A DNA stretch of 5,562 nt from Chloroflexi bacterium RBG_16_60_22. Its GTDB lineage: Bacteria; Chloroflexota; Dehalococcoidia; Dehalococcoidales; RBG-16-60-22. This document shows positions 1 through 5,562 of the stretch, piece after piece. The translations under genes and the position numbers were made by a program. Where the stretch lies: assembly GCA_001796935.1 (NCBI GenBank), contig MGNX01000113.1, forward strand, positions 1,028-6,589, read 5' to 3'. Positions within the stretch are counted from its first letter, which is position 1. Each line of letters begins with the position of its first letter. Below the pieces are notes generated by a model. It made no database searches, was not told where the DNA came from, and worked only from the letters and a program-made list of their open reading frames with translations.

Positions 1-218
1 GCTTCGCCGCCCTGCCGGGATTTCCCGCTCCGTCCATCCAGGGCTATGTCAACCTGGAGGAGGGGGCCAGAATCTGGGGGCTCATAACGGGTGTGGAGCC
101 TTCCGATGAAGCCGTCAGGATGGGCATGGAGGTGGAGCTGGTCATCGAGAAGCTGCGGGAAGACCCGGCAGGCAATGAAATCATGAGCTACAAGTTCCGG
201 CCGGTCGGGGCCGGATAG
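1..218 (+). CDS. DUF35 / Zn-ribbon OB-fold protein, C-terminal part (partial, cut by left edge)
   Basis: Reading from base 3, an open frame of 71 codons runs to TAG at 216-218. The visible protein starts FAALPGFPAPSIQGYVNLEE and ends in SYKFRPVGAG. The pattern of a glycine and valine, then LEEGARIWGLITGV, a hydrophobic VELVIEKL strand and a final YKFRP is that of the OB-fold half of DUF35 proteins. The N-terminal zinc ribbon with its CxxC pairs would lie left of the window and cannot be seen. DUF35 proteins commonly sit beside SCP-x type thiolases and form complexes with them; in archaeal acetoacetyl-CoA thiolase/HMG-CoA synthase and in BbsAB they help form the enzyme assembly. The thiolase gene follows after 12 bases, and its ribosome binding site overlaps this stop codon, which suggests co-translation and partnership. 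Family call is from the motif pattern and the neighbour; the exact role is inferred. Confidence 0.82.
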   Translation, partial: FAALPGFPAPSIQGYVNLEEGARIWGLITGVEPSDEAVRMGMEVELVIEKLREDPAGNEIMSYKFRPVGAG

Positions 219-230
219 GAAGTAAAAGAC

Positions 231-1388
231 ATGAGAGATGTGGTCGTCATCGGCGTGGGGATGACCCGTTTCGGGAAATTCCTGGAGAGGGGTATGCCGG
301 ACCTGGGCCGGGAGGCTGTCTGGAACGCCATCGGGGATGCCGGTATCCCGCCCCGGGACATCCGGATTGCTTACGTGGCCAACGCGCTGGGCTATCAGCT
401 CACGGAGCTTAAAGGGACCATCGGCCAGCACGTGCTGGCCGCGGCGGGCTTCTTCGGGATACCCATTGTCAACGTGGAGAACGCCTGCAGCAGCGGGTCG
501 ACGGCCCTGCGGGGCGCCTGCCTGGAGGTGGCCTCCGGCAACTGCGATGTCGCCCTGGCCCTCGGCGTGGAGAAGCTCTTTTGCGAGGACACCGCCCGGT
601 CGGCCCTGGCCATGGCCTCGGGAACGCCGTACGCCAAGTTCGGCTTCATGTTCCCGGCGCTGTATGCCATGAGCCTGAAGAAGTGGATGGACAGATACGG
701 GGTGACACAGCGGCACTTCGCCAGGGTGGCCGCTAAGAACTCCCATAACGGGTCACTCAACCCCAACGCCCAGTTCCGCAAGGCCCTCACCGTCGGGGAA
801 ATCCTGGCCTCGCGCGTCATCGCCTACCCGCTGACGCTCTACATGTGCTCGACGATGGGCGACGGCGCCGCCGCGGCCATCGTCGCCACCCGGGACGCGG
901 CCAAACGCTATACCTCGAAGCCGTTAATCGAGGTGGCGGCCTGCGAGCTGGTGTCGGGGACGGTGAATTTCCCCGGTACGCCCCACGTGCCCCTGGAGAC
1001 CCGCGCCGCCCGGCTCGCCTACGAGAAGGCGGGCATCGGGCCGGAGGACATCAACGTGGCCGAGGTGCACGACGGCATGGCCCCCGCCGAGATGCTGATT
1101 TATGAGGAGCTTGGCCTGTGCCGGGAAGGCGAGGCCGCCCGCCTCGTCGACGAAGAAATGACGGCCATTACGGGTTCCATTCCGGTAAACCCCAGCGGCG
1201 GGCTGACGGCCAAGGGCCACCCGGTCGGGGCCACGGGGCTGGCCCAGGTGGCCGAGATTGTCTGGCAGCTGCGGGGAGAGGCCGGACCGCGGCAGGTGAA
1301 GGACCCGAAGGTAGGGCTTACCGAGAACGCCGGCGGCTGGGTCATCGACGATAACGCCGCCTGCGCCGTGACAATATTGAAGAGATAG
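231..1388 (+). CDS. Thiolase family protein (SCP-x/acetyl-CoA acetyltransferase type), DUF35 partner
   Basis: This 385-residue protein is of normal length for SCP2/SCP-x type thiolases, which catalyse CoA-dependent cleavage of 3-ketoacyl-CoA or the reverse condensation. It opens with VVVIGVGMTRFGKF, the usual start of the family. The nucleophilic cysteine is predicted at C86 in NVENACSSGS. The NPNAQFR region (178-183), LYMCSTMGDGAAAA (203-215), the VHD motif with H280, and NPSGGLTAKGHPVGATG with H330 (320-336) all fit. The C-terminus has TENAGG (364-369) where classical thiolases carry the second catalytic cysteine followed by glycines; the only nearby cysteine is C378. An AGGAAG at 217-222, 8 bases before ATG 231, supports this start. 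The DUF35 gene is directly upstream and the hydroxyacyl-CoA dehydrogenase directly downstream, so the likely job is the last step of a beta-oxidation-like route. The substrate cannot be read from sequence; a biosynthetic condensation remains possible. Confidence 0.93.
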   Translation: MRDVVVIGVGMTRFGKFLERGMPDLGREAVWNAIGDAGIPPRDIRIAYVANALGYQLTELKGTIGQHVLAAAGFFGIPIVNVENACSSGSTALRGACLEVASGNCDVALALGVEKLFCEDTARSALAMASGTPYAKFGFMFPALYAMSLKKWMDRYGVTQRHFARVAAKNSHNGSLNPNAQFRKALTVGEILASRVIAYPLTLYMCSTMGDGAAAAIVATRDAAKRYTSKPLIEVAACELVSGTVNFPGTPHVPLETRAARLAYEKAGIGPEDINVAEVHDGMAPAEMLIYEELGLCREGEAARLVDEEMTAITGSIPVNPSGGLTAKGHPVGATGLAQVAEIVWQLRGEAGPRQVKDPKVGLTENAGGWVIDDNAACAVTILKR

Positions 1389-1396
1389 AGGGGGTG
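1389..1396 (+). promoter_or_regulatory. Ribosome binding site deciding the dehydrogenase start
   Basis: AGGGGGTG differs at one position from the full Shine-Dalgarno sequence AGGAGGTG. It begins right after the thiolase stop codon (1386-1388) and leaves 9 bases before ATG 1406. The in-frame GTG at 1394-1396 lies inside this site, so it is unlikely to be the initiation codon even though it opens a slightly longer frame. Confidence 0.65.
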
Positions 1397-1405
1397 CGGT
1401 CCGCT

Positions 1406-2263
1406 ATGGAGATTAAGAACGTGGGCGTGGTCGGCTGCGGCGTCATGGGCGTGGGGATAACCCAGCTCTGCGCGCAGTCGGGCTACAACGTCGTCGTTAC
1501 CGAGGTCAGCGATGAGCTGCTGAACAAGGGATTGAAGTCCATCGACGCCGTACTGGGGCGGCTGGTGGCTAAAGAGAAAATTTCTCCGCGGGACAAAGAG
1601 TCCACCCTGGCCCGCATCCGGGGCACGACTGACCTGGGGGAGCTTTCCGGGTGCGACATCGTTATCGAGGCGGCCACCGAGGACATGGCCGTCAAGAAAG
1701 ACATCTTCGCCCGTCTGGATAAAGTCTGCCCCAGGCGTACCATCCTGGCCACCAACACCTCGGTGCTGTCCGTGGCGGATATCGCCGCGGCGACAAAGCG
1801 GCCGGAGCAGGTGCTCGGCCTGCACTTTGCCAACCCCGTCCCGGTCATGAAGATACTGGAGATGATTGTCACCATCGCCACCAGCCAGGGCACGGCGGAG
1901 ATAGCCAGAAAGTTCGGCGAGTCCATCGGCAAAACGGTGGTCACCGCTAAAGACCTGCCGGGGTTTATCTCCAACCGTATCTCGACGTCCTACCTGCTCA
2001 ACGCCGTCCGGCTCGTCCAGGAGGGCATCGCCACGCCGGAGGACATCGATACCGTTTTCCGCCTCGGCGCCGGGCACCCCATGGGGCCGCTCCAGACGCT
2101 GGACCTCATCGGCATCGATACCGTTTACCGCGGCGCCAGCGCCCTCTACGACGAGCTGAAGGACCCCCAGTACGCCCCGCCGCCCCTGATGAAGCGGATG
2201 GTGGCGCTGGGCTGGCTGGGACGCAAGACCGGCAAGGGGTTCTACGAGTACCCCAAAGAGTAG
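1406..2263 (+). CDS. 3-hydroxyacyl-CoA dehydrogenase (3-hydroxybutyryl-CoA dehydrogenase type)
   Basis: From ATG 1406 the protein has 285 residues, the normal size of stand-alone bacterial 3-hydroxyacyl-CoA dehydrogenases, which oxidise (S)-3-hydroxyacyl-CoA to 3-ketoacyl-CoA with NAD(+) in the cytoplasm. The N-terminal Rossmann fold has G10-C-G12-V-M-G15, and acidic E33 at the end of the second strand suggests NAD rather than NADP. The four active-site residues known from human HAD (S137, H158, E170, N208) are matched by S119 (ATNTS), H140 (GLHFANP), E152 (KILEM) and N190 (GFISNR), with identical spacing of 21, 12 and 38 residues. The C-terminal domain has GHPMGPLQTLDLIGID (223-238) and ends GWLGRKTGKGFYEY, both family hallmarks. 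A longer form starting at GTG 1394 adds only MRSA and is disfavoured because that GTG is in the ribosome binding site. It lies 17 bases after the thiolase, which would use its product. Substrate chain type is not determined; no enoyl-CoA hydratase domain is fused. Confidence 0.95.
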   Translation: MEIKNVGVVGCGVMGVGITQLCAQSGYNVVVTEVSDELLNKGLKSIDAVLGRLVAKEKISPRDKESTLARIRGTTDLGELSGCDIVIEAATEDMAVKKDIFARLDKVCPRRTILATNTSVLSVADIAAATKRPEQVLGLHFANPVPVMKILEMIVTIATSQGTAEIARKFGESIGKTVVTAKDLPGFISNRISTSYLLNAVRLVQEGIATPEDIDTVFRLGAGHPMGPLQTLDLIGIDTVYRGASALYDELKDPQYAPPPLMKRMVALGWLGRKTGKGFYEYPKE

Positions 2264-2293
2264 GCGTTTTCCGAAGACCCGCAGAGAGAAACG

Positions 2294-3574
2294 ATGGACG
2301 AGAAAAACGCAGGTATGCTCTCTCCCTACCGGGTGCTGGACCTGACCGGCGAGCGCGGTTTCCTCGGCGGTAAGCTGCTGGGTGACCTCGGCGCCGATGT
2401 CATCAAAATCGAGCCGCCCGGCGGCGACCCCGCCCGAAAGCTCGGCCCGTTCTATCATGACGAGCCCCACCCCGAAAAAAGCCTCTACTGGATGGGGTTC
2501 AACACCAATAAACGGGGCATCACCCTTGATATCGCCACCGCCCGGGGGCGGGAAATATTTAAAAAGCTGTGCCGGAAAGCCGACATCGTTATTGAGTCTT
2601 TCGACCCCGGCTACCTGGACGGCCTGGGGCTGGGGTACGGGTCGCTGGAGGAAATCAATCCCGGCCTCATCGTGGCGTCGATTACCGGTTTCGGCCAGAC
2701 GGGGCCGTACAAAGACTTCAAGGCGCCGGATATCGTGCTCTGGGCCCTCTCCGGACTCGGCTACGTCCACGGCGACGCCGACCGCCCCCCGCTGAGCCCC
2801 AGCTATCCCGTATCCTATTTTTTCAGCGCCATGCAGGCAATCATCGGCGCTTTGATAGCCCTCTTCCAGCGCGGCACCACCGGCCGGGGCCAGCATATTG
2901 ATGCCCCCACTCTCCTCGGCCTCGCCTGGGCCACCGGCCCGGAGGTGCAGGGACTCTGGCCCCTCAACGGGGAAATCGTCAAGCGCTCGGGGAGAATCTG
3001 GCCGCGCCCCCGGACCGGCCCGGACGGAGAGGTGACCTATATCAACGTCCCCCTGAGCTACCCCTGCCGGGACGGCGGCGTCAAGTTCTTCCCCTTCGTG
3101 GAGCCGGGCATGCTGCCCAGCACCAACGGCCTGACGCGGTGGGTCATCGAGGAGGGCCTGGCCAGCGAGGCGCTGCAAAATGTGGATTGGACGACCTGGG
3201 ACTGGTCGGAGGTCACCCAGGAGGCCGCCGACGCCGTGACGGAGAGCTTCGGGCGGTTCTTCATGAACCACACCAAGGAAGAGCTGTGGCAGGGCGCCCG
3301 GGACCGGGGCATCCAGCTCTACCCCGTTTTTACCCCCAGGGATATGGTGGCCTTCCCCCAGCTTAAAATCCGGCAGTACTGGCAGGAGGTCGACCACCCG
3401 GAGCTGGACGCCAGGATTACCTATCCCGGCGCTTTCGTCAAGCTGGCCGACGGCTCCTGCGAGATACGGCGCCGGGCGCCGCGCATCGGCGAGCATAACC
3501 CGGAAATATATGAAAAAGAGCTGGGGATGTCAAAGCAAGAGCTGGAAAAATTGAAGCGAGCGGGCGTTATCTGA
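2294..3574 (+). CDS. CaiB/BaiF (class III) CoA-transferase, first copy
   Basis: The 426-residue product belongs to the CaiB/BaiF family, which moves CoA between carboxylic acids through an aspartyl-CoA thioester mixed-anhydride mechanism. Visible signatures are LGADVIKIEPPGGDPARKLG (32-51), the NTNKRGITLDIATARGRE stretch (70-87), IVIESFDPGYLDGLGLGY (98-115), LIVASITGFGQTGPYKD (125-141), GRGQHIDAP (198-205) with the predicted catalytic Asp at 203, YPCRDGGV (256-263), and the usual tail IGEHNPEIY (398-406) ending GVI. After the Asp the sequence is APTLLGLA rather than the common Ser/Glu-Ala pattern seen in the second copy, so activity of this subunit is less certain. The ribosome binding site is weak (GAGAG at 2284-2288); ATG 2315, giving a protein starting MLSPYRVLDL, is an alternative start. 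It is 30 bases after the dehydrogenase gene and forms a tandem pair with a divergent paralogue, suggesting a two-subunit enzyme as in BbsEF. The acid substrate and CoA donor are unknown. Confidence 0.92.
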   Translation: MDEKNAGMLSPYRVLDLTGERGFLGGKLLGDLGADVIKIEPPGGDPARKLGPFYHDEPHPEKSLYWMGFNTNKRGITLDIATARGREIFKKLCRKADIVIESFDPGYLDGLGLGYGSLEEINPGLIVASITGFGQTGPYKDFKAPDIVLWALSGLGYVHGDADRPPLSPSYPVSYFFSAMQAIIGALIALFQRGTTGRGQHIDAPTLLGLAWATGPEVQGLWPLNGEIVKRSGRIWPRPRTGPDGEVTYINVPLSYPCRDGGVKFFPFVEPGMLPSTNGLTRWVIEEGLASEALQNVDWTTWDWSEVTQEAADAVTESFGRFFMNHTKEELWQGARDRGIQLYPVFTPRDMVAFPQLKIRQYWQEVDHPELDARITYPGAFVKLADGSCEIRRRAPRIGEHNPEIYEKELGMSKQELEKLKRAGVI

Positions 3575-3588
3575 CGCGGCGGAAAGGA

Positions 3589-3705
3589 TTGGCTTTGCCC
3601 TAAATGTCATTCTGAGGAACGAAGTGACGAAAGAATCCCCTCAGCCCCTGGACACTTCGCTACGCTCAGGATGACATGGATGAAGTACTTTTAAGGCAAA
3701 GCCGA
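3589..3705. repeat. Nested palindromic intergenic repeat (HPERSE-type) between the two CoA-transferase genes
   Basis: The gap of 132 bases between the CoA-transferase genes holds two nested inverted repeats. Outer arms: 3589-3604 pairs with 3690-3705, with 14 of 16 positions complementary, including perfect GGCTTTGCC / GGCAAAGCC. Inner arms: 3604-3626 pairs with 3653-3677, with ATGTCAT, CTGAG and CGAAGTG matching and a small internal loop (GAA against CGTAG). The central 26 bases (3627-3652) include ACGAAAGAATCCCC, which has no mirror on the right. Read on the minus strand the inner part encodes CHPERSE, and on the plus strand the right arm reads LRYAQDD. I remember both peptides as the signature of dispersed palindromic repeats often mis-annotated as small proteins in many bacteria, but I cannot confirm copy number here. 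No T-run follows either stem, so it is not a typical intrinsic terminator. Confidence 0.75.
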
Positions 3706-3706
3706 A

Positions 3707-4930
3707 ATGATTTTCATGCCAAGCCGACCCTTCGAGGGGATAAATATCCTGGACTTCACCTGGACCGCCACCGGGCCCTTCACCCTTAACCCGCTGGCGT
3801 TCTACGGGGCCAATATCATCAAGGTGGAGTCGCGGGCGCGCTACGATGCCCTGAGGAGCCTGGGGCCCTTCAAGGACGGCCGGGCGGAGCCGGAGCGCAG
3901 CTTCTACTTCTCCTACGCCCAGACGGGCAAGCGCTATAACATCACCCTGAACATGGACCACCCCGGGGCCAGGGAGATAGCCCGCCGGCTCGTCGGCTGG
4001 GCGGACATCGTCGCCGACAGCTACGCCACCGGGACGATGGAGAAATGGGGGCTGGACTACGAGAGCCTGAAGAAAATCAAGCCGGATATCATCATGTTCC
4101 GCACCTGCATGCACGGGCATACCGGCCCGCTGGCCGGCCAGCACGGCCAGGGCTTTATCCTCACCGCCCTGTCCGGGGTGGACGCCATCATCGGCTGGCC
4201 GGACCGGGCCCCGGCCGGCGCCTTCGGGGCGCTGACCGATTTCATCGCCCCCCAGTTCAATACCATCTGCCTCATCGCCGCCCTGGACTACCGCCGCCGC
4301 ACCGGTAAAGGGCAGTACATCGACCAGTCGCAGCACGAGGCCTCGCTGCAGCTGATGACGCCGCTTATCCTCGACTACACCGTAAACGGGCGCGACTTTC
4401 ATGCCAGCGGCAACCGGCTGTCCGGTGCGGCCCCCCACGGTATCTACCGCTGCCTTGGCGACGACCGCTGGTGCGCCATCGCCGTCTTTACGGACGGGGA
4501 GTGGCAGGGCTTCTGCCAGGTCATCGGCCAACCCGCCTTGGCGGCCGACCCCCGGTTTGTTACCCTGGCCGACCGCAAGCGAAACGAAGACGAGCTCGAC
4601 TGCATCGTCGAGGGGTGGACCGCCCGGCGTTCCCCCCACGAGGTCATGACCCTGATGCAAGCCTCCGGGGTGCCCGCGGGGGTGGTCGCCGATGCCCGGG
4701 ACCAGGCCGAAGACCCGCAGCTGGCCCACTACAACTTCTTCGAAGAGCGGGAGCACCCGGTGACCGGCAAGATGCCTTTCTACCACGGTCCGTGCTTCCG
4801 TCTGTCCGCGGCGCCCTACGAAATCGGCCGGGCGACGCTGATTGGCGAGCATAACGAGTACGTTTACACCGGGTTGCTCGGCTACTCCGATGAGGAGTGG
4901 GCCCGGCTGGCCGCGGAAGGGGTAATCTGA
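3707..4930 (+). CDS. CaiB/BaiF (class III) CoA-transferase, second copy
   Basis: The 407-residue protein is a second, clearly divergent member of the class III CoA-transferase family. It shows FEGINILDFTWTATGPF (9-25), YGANIIKVES (33-42), GKRYNITLNMDHPGARE (74-90), IVADSYATGTMEKWGLDY (101-118), GKGQYIDQSQHEA (200-212) with the predicted catalytic Asp at 206, AAPHGIYRCLGDDRWCAIAV (241-260), a DPRFVTLADRKRNEDEL segment (281-297), SGVPAGVV (320-327) and a tail IGEHNEYVY (379-387) ending EGVI. The residues after the Asp match the usual family pattern better than in the first copy, so this may be the main catalytic subunit of a pair. Start choice is uncertain: ATG 3707 has only a weak AAGG at 3693-3696, which lies in the outer stem of the upstream palindrome; ATG 3716 (MPSRPFEG) fits typical family N-termini equally well. 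Context suggests activation of a carboxylic acid feeding the upstream beta-oxidation genes. Confidence 0.93.
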   Translation: MIFMPSRPFEGINILDFTWTATGPFTLNPLAFYGANIIKVESRARYDALRSLGPFKDGRAEPERSFYFSYAQTGKRYNITLNMDHPGAREIARRLVGWADIVADSYATGTMEKWGLDYESLKKIKPDIIMFRTCMHGHTGPLAGQHGQGFILTALSGVDAIIGWPDRAPAGAFGALTDFIAPQFNTICLIAALDYRRRTGKGQYIDQSQHEASLQLMTPLILDYTVNGRDFHASGNRLSGAAPHGIYRCLGDDRWCAIAVFTDGEWQGFCQVIGQPALAADPRFVTLADRKRNEDELDCIVEGWTARRSPHEVMTLMQASGVPAGVVADARDQAEDPQLAHYNFFEEREHPVTGKMPFYHGPCFRLSAAPYEIGRATLIGEHNEYVYTGLLGYSDEEWARLAAEGVI

Positions 4931-4960
4931 AGGCGGAGACAGGTTGACATAATAGAACGC

Positions 4961-4965
4961 GAGGT
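4961..4965 (+). promoter_or_regulatory. Ribosome binding site of the AOR-family gene
   Basis: GAGGT lies 5 bases before ATG 4971 and fixes that start. It is the clearest initiation signal in the 40-base gap after the second CoA-transferase gene. No convincing promoter pair or terminator is seen in this gap. Confidence 0.6.
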
Positions 4966-4970
4966 CAGAT

Positions 4971-5562
4971 ATGGCTGAGTACGGTTACGCCGGGGGAGTC
5001 CTTAAGGTTGATTTAACGGAGGGTAAAATCTCCCGGCTTTCCACCGCTGATTACGTGGACAGGTTCATCGGGGGGCGGGGGCTGGCGGCCAAACTTTACT
5101 GGGACATGGTCCCCCCCGGGGCCGGGGCGCTGGAGCCGGAGAACGGCCTGATATGCGCCAGCGGCCCGGTGGCCGGGTTCCCCGGCTTCGCCGGCGGACG
5201 CTGGGTAATCTGCGGAAAATCGCCGGCGGGGGAGCGGGAGACCTTCAACTACGCCAACCTCGGGGGGAGGTGGGGGACGTGGCTCAAGTACGCCGGCTAT
5301 GACGCCCTGGTCGTTCAGGGGAGGGCGGCAAGGCCCGTCTATCTCTTCATCAGTAACGATGCCGTCGAGGTCAGGGATGCCGCCGAACTCTGGGGAAAGA
5401 CCGCCCCGGATAGCCACCAGGGTCTTCAGGCCCGGCTGGGGAAAGGGGTCAGCGTCCTGACCATCGGCCCGGCGGCGGAGAACCTGGTCACCTTCGCCAC
5501 GTTGCTCGCCGATGAGGGCGCCTCCGGCTCCGGCGGGCTCGGCGCCGTGATGGGGTCGAAGA
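4971..5562 (+). CDS. Aldehyde:ferredoxin oxidoreductase family protein, N-terminal domain (partial, cut by right edge)
   Basis: From ATG 4971 an open frame of 197 codons runs off the right edge. Full-length family members have roughly 600 residues, so this is the N-terminal third, which binds the tungsto- or molybdo-bispterin. Landmarks in order: YAGGVLKVDLTEGKI (6-20), FIGGRGLAAKLYWD (32-45), ASGPVAGFPGFAGGR with R77 (63-77), CGKSPAGE (81-88), NYANLGGRWGTWLKYAGYDA (93-112), ARPVYLFISNDAVEVRDAAE (120-139), LWGKT (140-144), IGPAAENLVTFA (165-176) and GGLGAVMGSK (188-197). The Cys motif for the [4Fe-4S] cluster lies beyond the window. Classical enzymes oxidise aldehydes to acids with ferredoxin, but the family also includes BamB-type aromatic-ring reductase subunits. 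The segment before GGLGAVMGSK reads DEGASGSGG, lacking the arginines I expect there (usually R..AGRGG), a possible sign of a divergent subgroup. Being downstream of the CoA-transferases, it could supply their acid substrate; this is inference. Confidence 0.92.
   Translation, partial: MAEYGYAGGVLKVDLTEGKISRLSTADYVDRFIGGRGLAAKLYWDMVPPGAGALEPENGLICASGPVAGFPGFAGGRWVICGKSPAGERETFNYANLGGRWGTWLKYAGYDALVVQGRAARPVYLFISNDAVEVRDAAELWGKTAPDSHQGLQARLGKGVSVLTIGPAAENLVTFATLLADEGASGSGGLGAVMGSK

Noticed and set aside
1394..1405. GTG 1394 as the start of the dehydrogenase
   Set aside because: The codon lies within the AGGGGGTG ribosome binding site, and ATG 1406 has proper spacing and gives the usual family N-terminus directly before the Rossmann fold.
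1100..3496. A 798-codon open frame on the minus strand across the thiolase end, the dehydrogenase and the first CoA-transferase
   Set aside because: It is in codon-aligned antisense phase with both the dehydrogenase and the first CoA-transferase, which share a frame. Stops in that phase need sense codons TTA, CTA or TCA, which these GC-rich genes avoid. The translation shows no recognisable motif, while the plus-strand genes are full of family signatures.
3589..3705. The palindrome as a rho-independent terminator
   Set aside because: Neither stem is followed by a T-run, the stem is long and interrupted, and the gene that follows appears to belong to the same pathway.
3641..4852. A 403-codon open frame on the minus strand opposite the second CoA-transferase
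   Set aside because: Same codon-aligned antisense effect; its last residues are the HPERSE peptide of the palindromic repeat, so the end is set by repeat sequence rather than by a gene.
4944..4949. Exact TTGACA, a possible -35 box before the AOR gene
   Set aside because: At a spacing of about 17 bases the -10 position would fall on the start codon, and no TATAAT-like box lies there. The genes are closely spaced and read as one operon.
5013..5417. A 134-codon minus-strand open frame opposite the AOR gene
   Set aside because: Codon-aligned antisense shadow; it stops exactly where the AOR frame uses a rare TTA leucine codon (5013-5015).

Overview
This GC-rich window looks like part of one plus-strand operon for acyl-CoA metabolism in an anaerobic bacterium. 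Five protein genes and a sixth cut by the right edge all read in the same direction, with short gaps (12, 17, 30, 132 and 40 bases, taking the starts preferred here). No rRNA, tRNA, CRISPR array, insertion sequence or integrase is visible. The AOR-family gene at the right edge points to a strict anaerobe, because these tungsten/molybdenum, iron-sulfur enzymes are typically oxygen sensitive. The mixture of AOR, CaiB/BaiF transferases and the 'HPERSE'-type palindromic repeat recalls uncultured Dehalococcoidia (Chloroflexota) or Desulfobacterota. That placement is from memory of gene style and is low confidence.

Layout from left to right: the C-terminal end of a DUF35 OB-fold protein (1-218); an SCP-x type thiolase (231-1388); an NAD-dependent 3-hydroxyacyl-CoA dehydrogenase (1406-2263, with an in-frame GTG at 1394 that I consider part of the ribosome binding site); a first class III (CaiB/BaiF) CoA-transferase (2294-3574); a 132-base gap almost filled by a nested palindromic repeat (3589-3705); a second, divergent CaiB/BaiF CoA-transferase (3707-4930); and the first 197 codons of an aldehyde:ferredoxin oxidoreductase family protein (4971 to beyond the edge).

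The genes suggest a pathway. An aldehyde could be oxidised to an acid by the AOR protein and activated to a CoA thioester by the CoA-transferase pair. After steps encoded elsewhere (no acyl-CoA dehydrogenase or enoyl-CoA hydratase is in the window), the hydroxyacyl-CoA would be oxidised to a 3-ketoacyl-CoA and cleaved by the thiolase with its DUF35 partner. The arrangement resembles the bbs operon for beta-oxidation of benzylsuccinate, where BbsEF is a two-subunit class III CoA-transferase and BbsAB a DUF35-like/thiolase pair. The dehydrogenase here is from a different family than BbsCD, and an AOR gene is not part of bbs, so the substrate is unknown. The most interesting non-coding element is the palindrome placed directly against the start of the second CoA-transferase gene.
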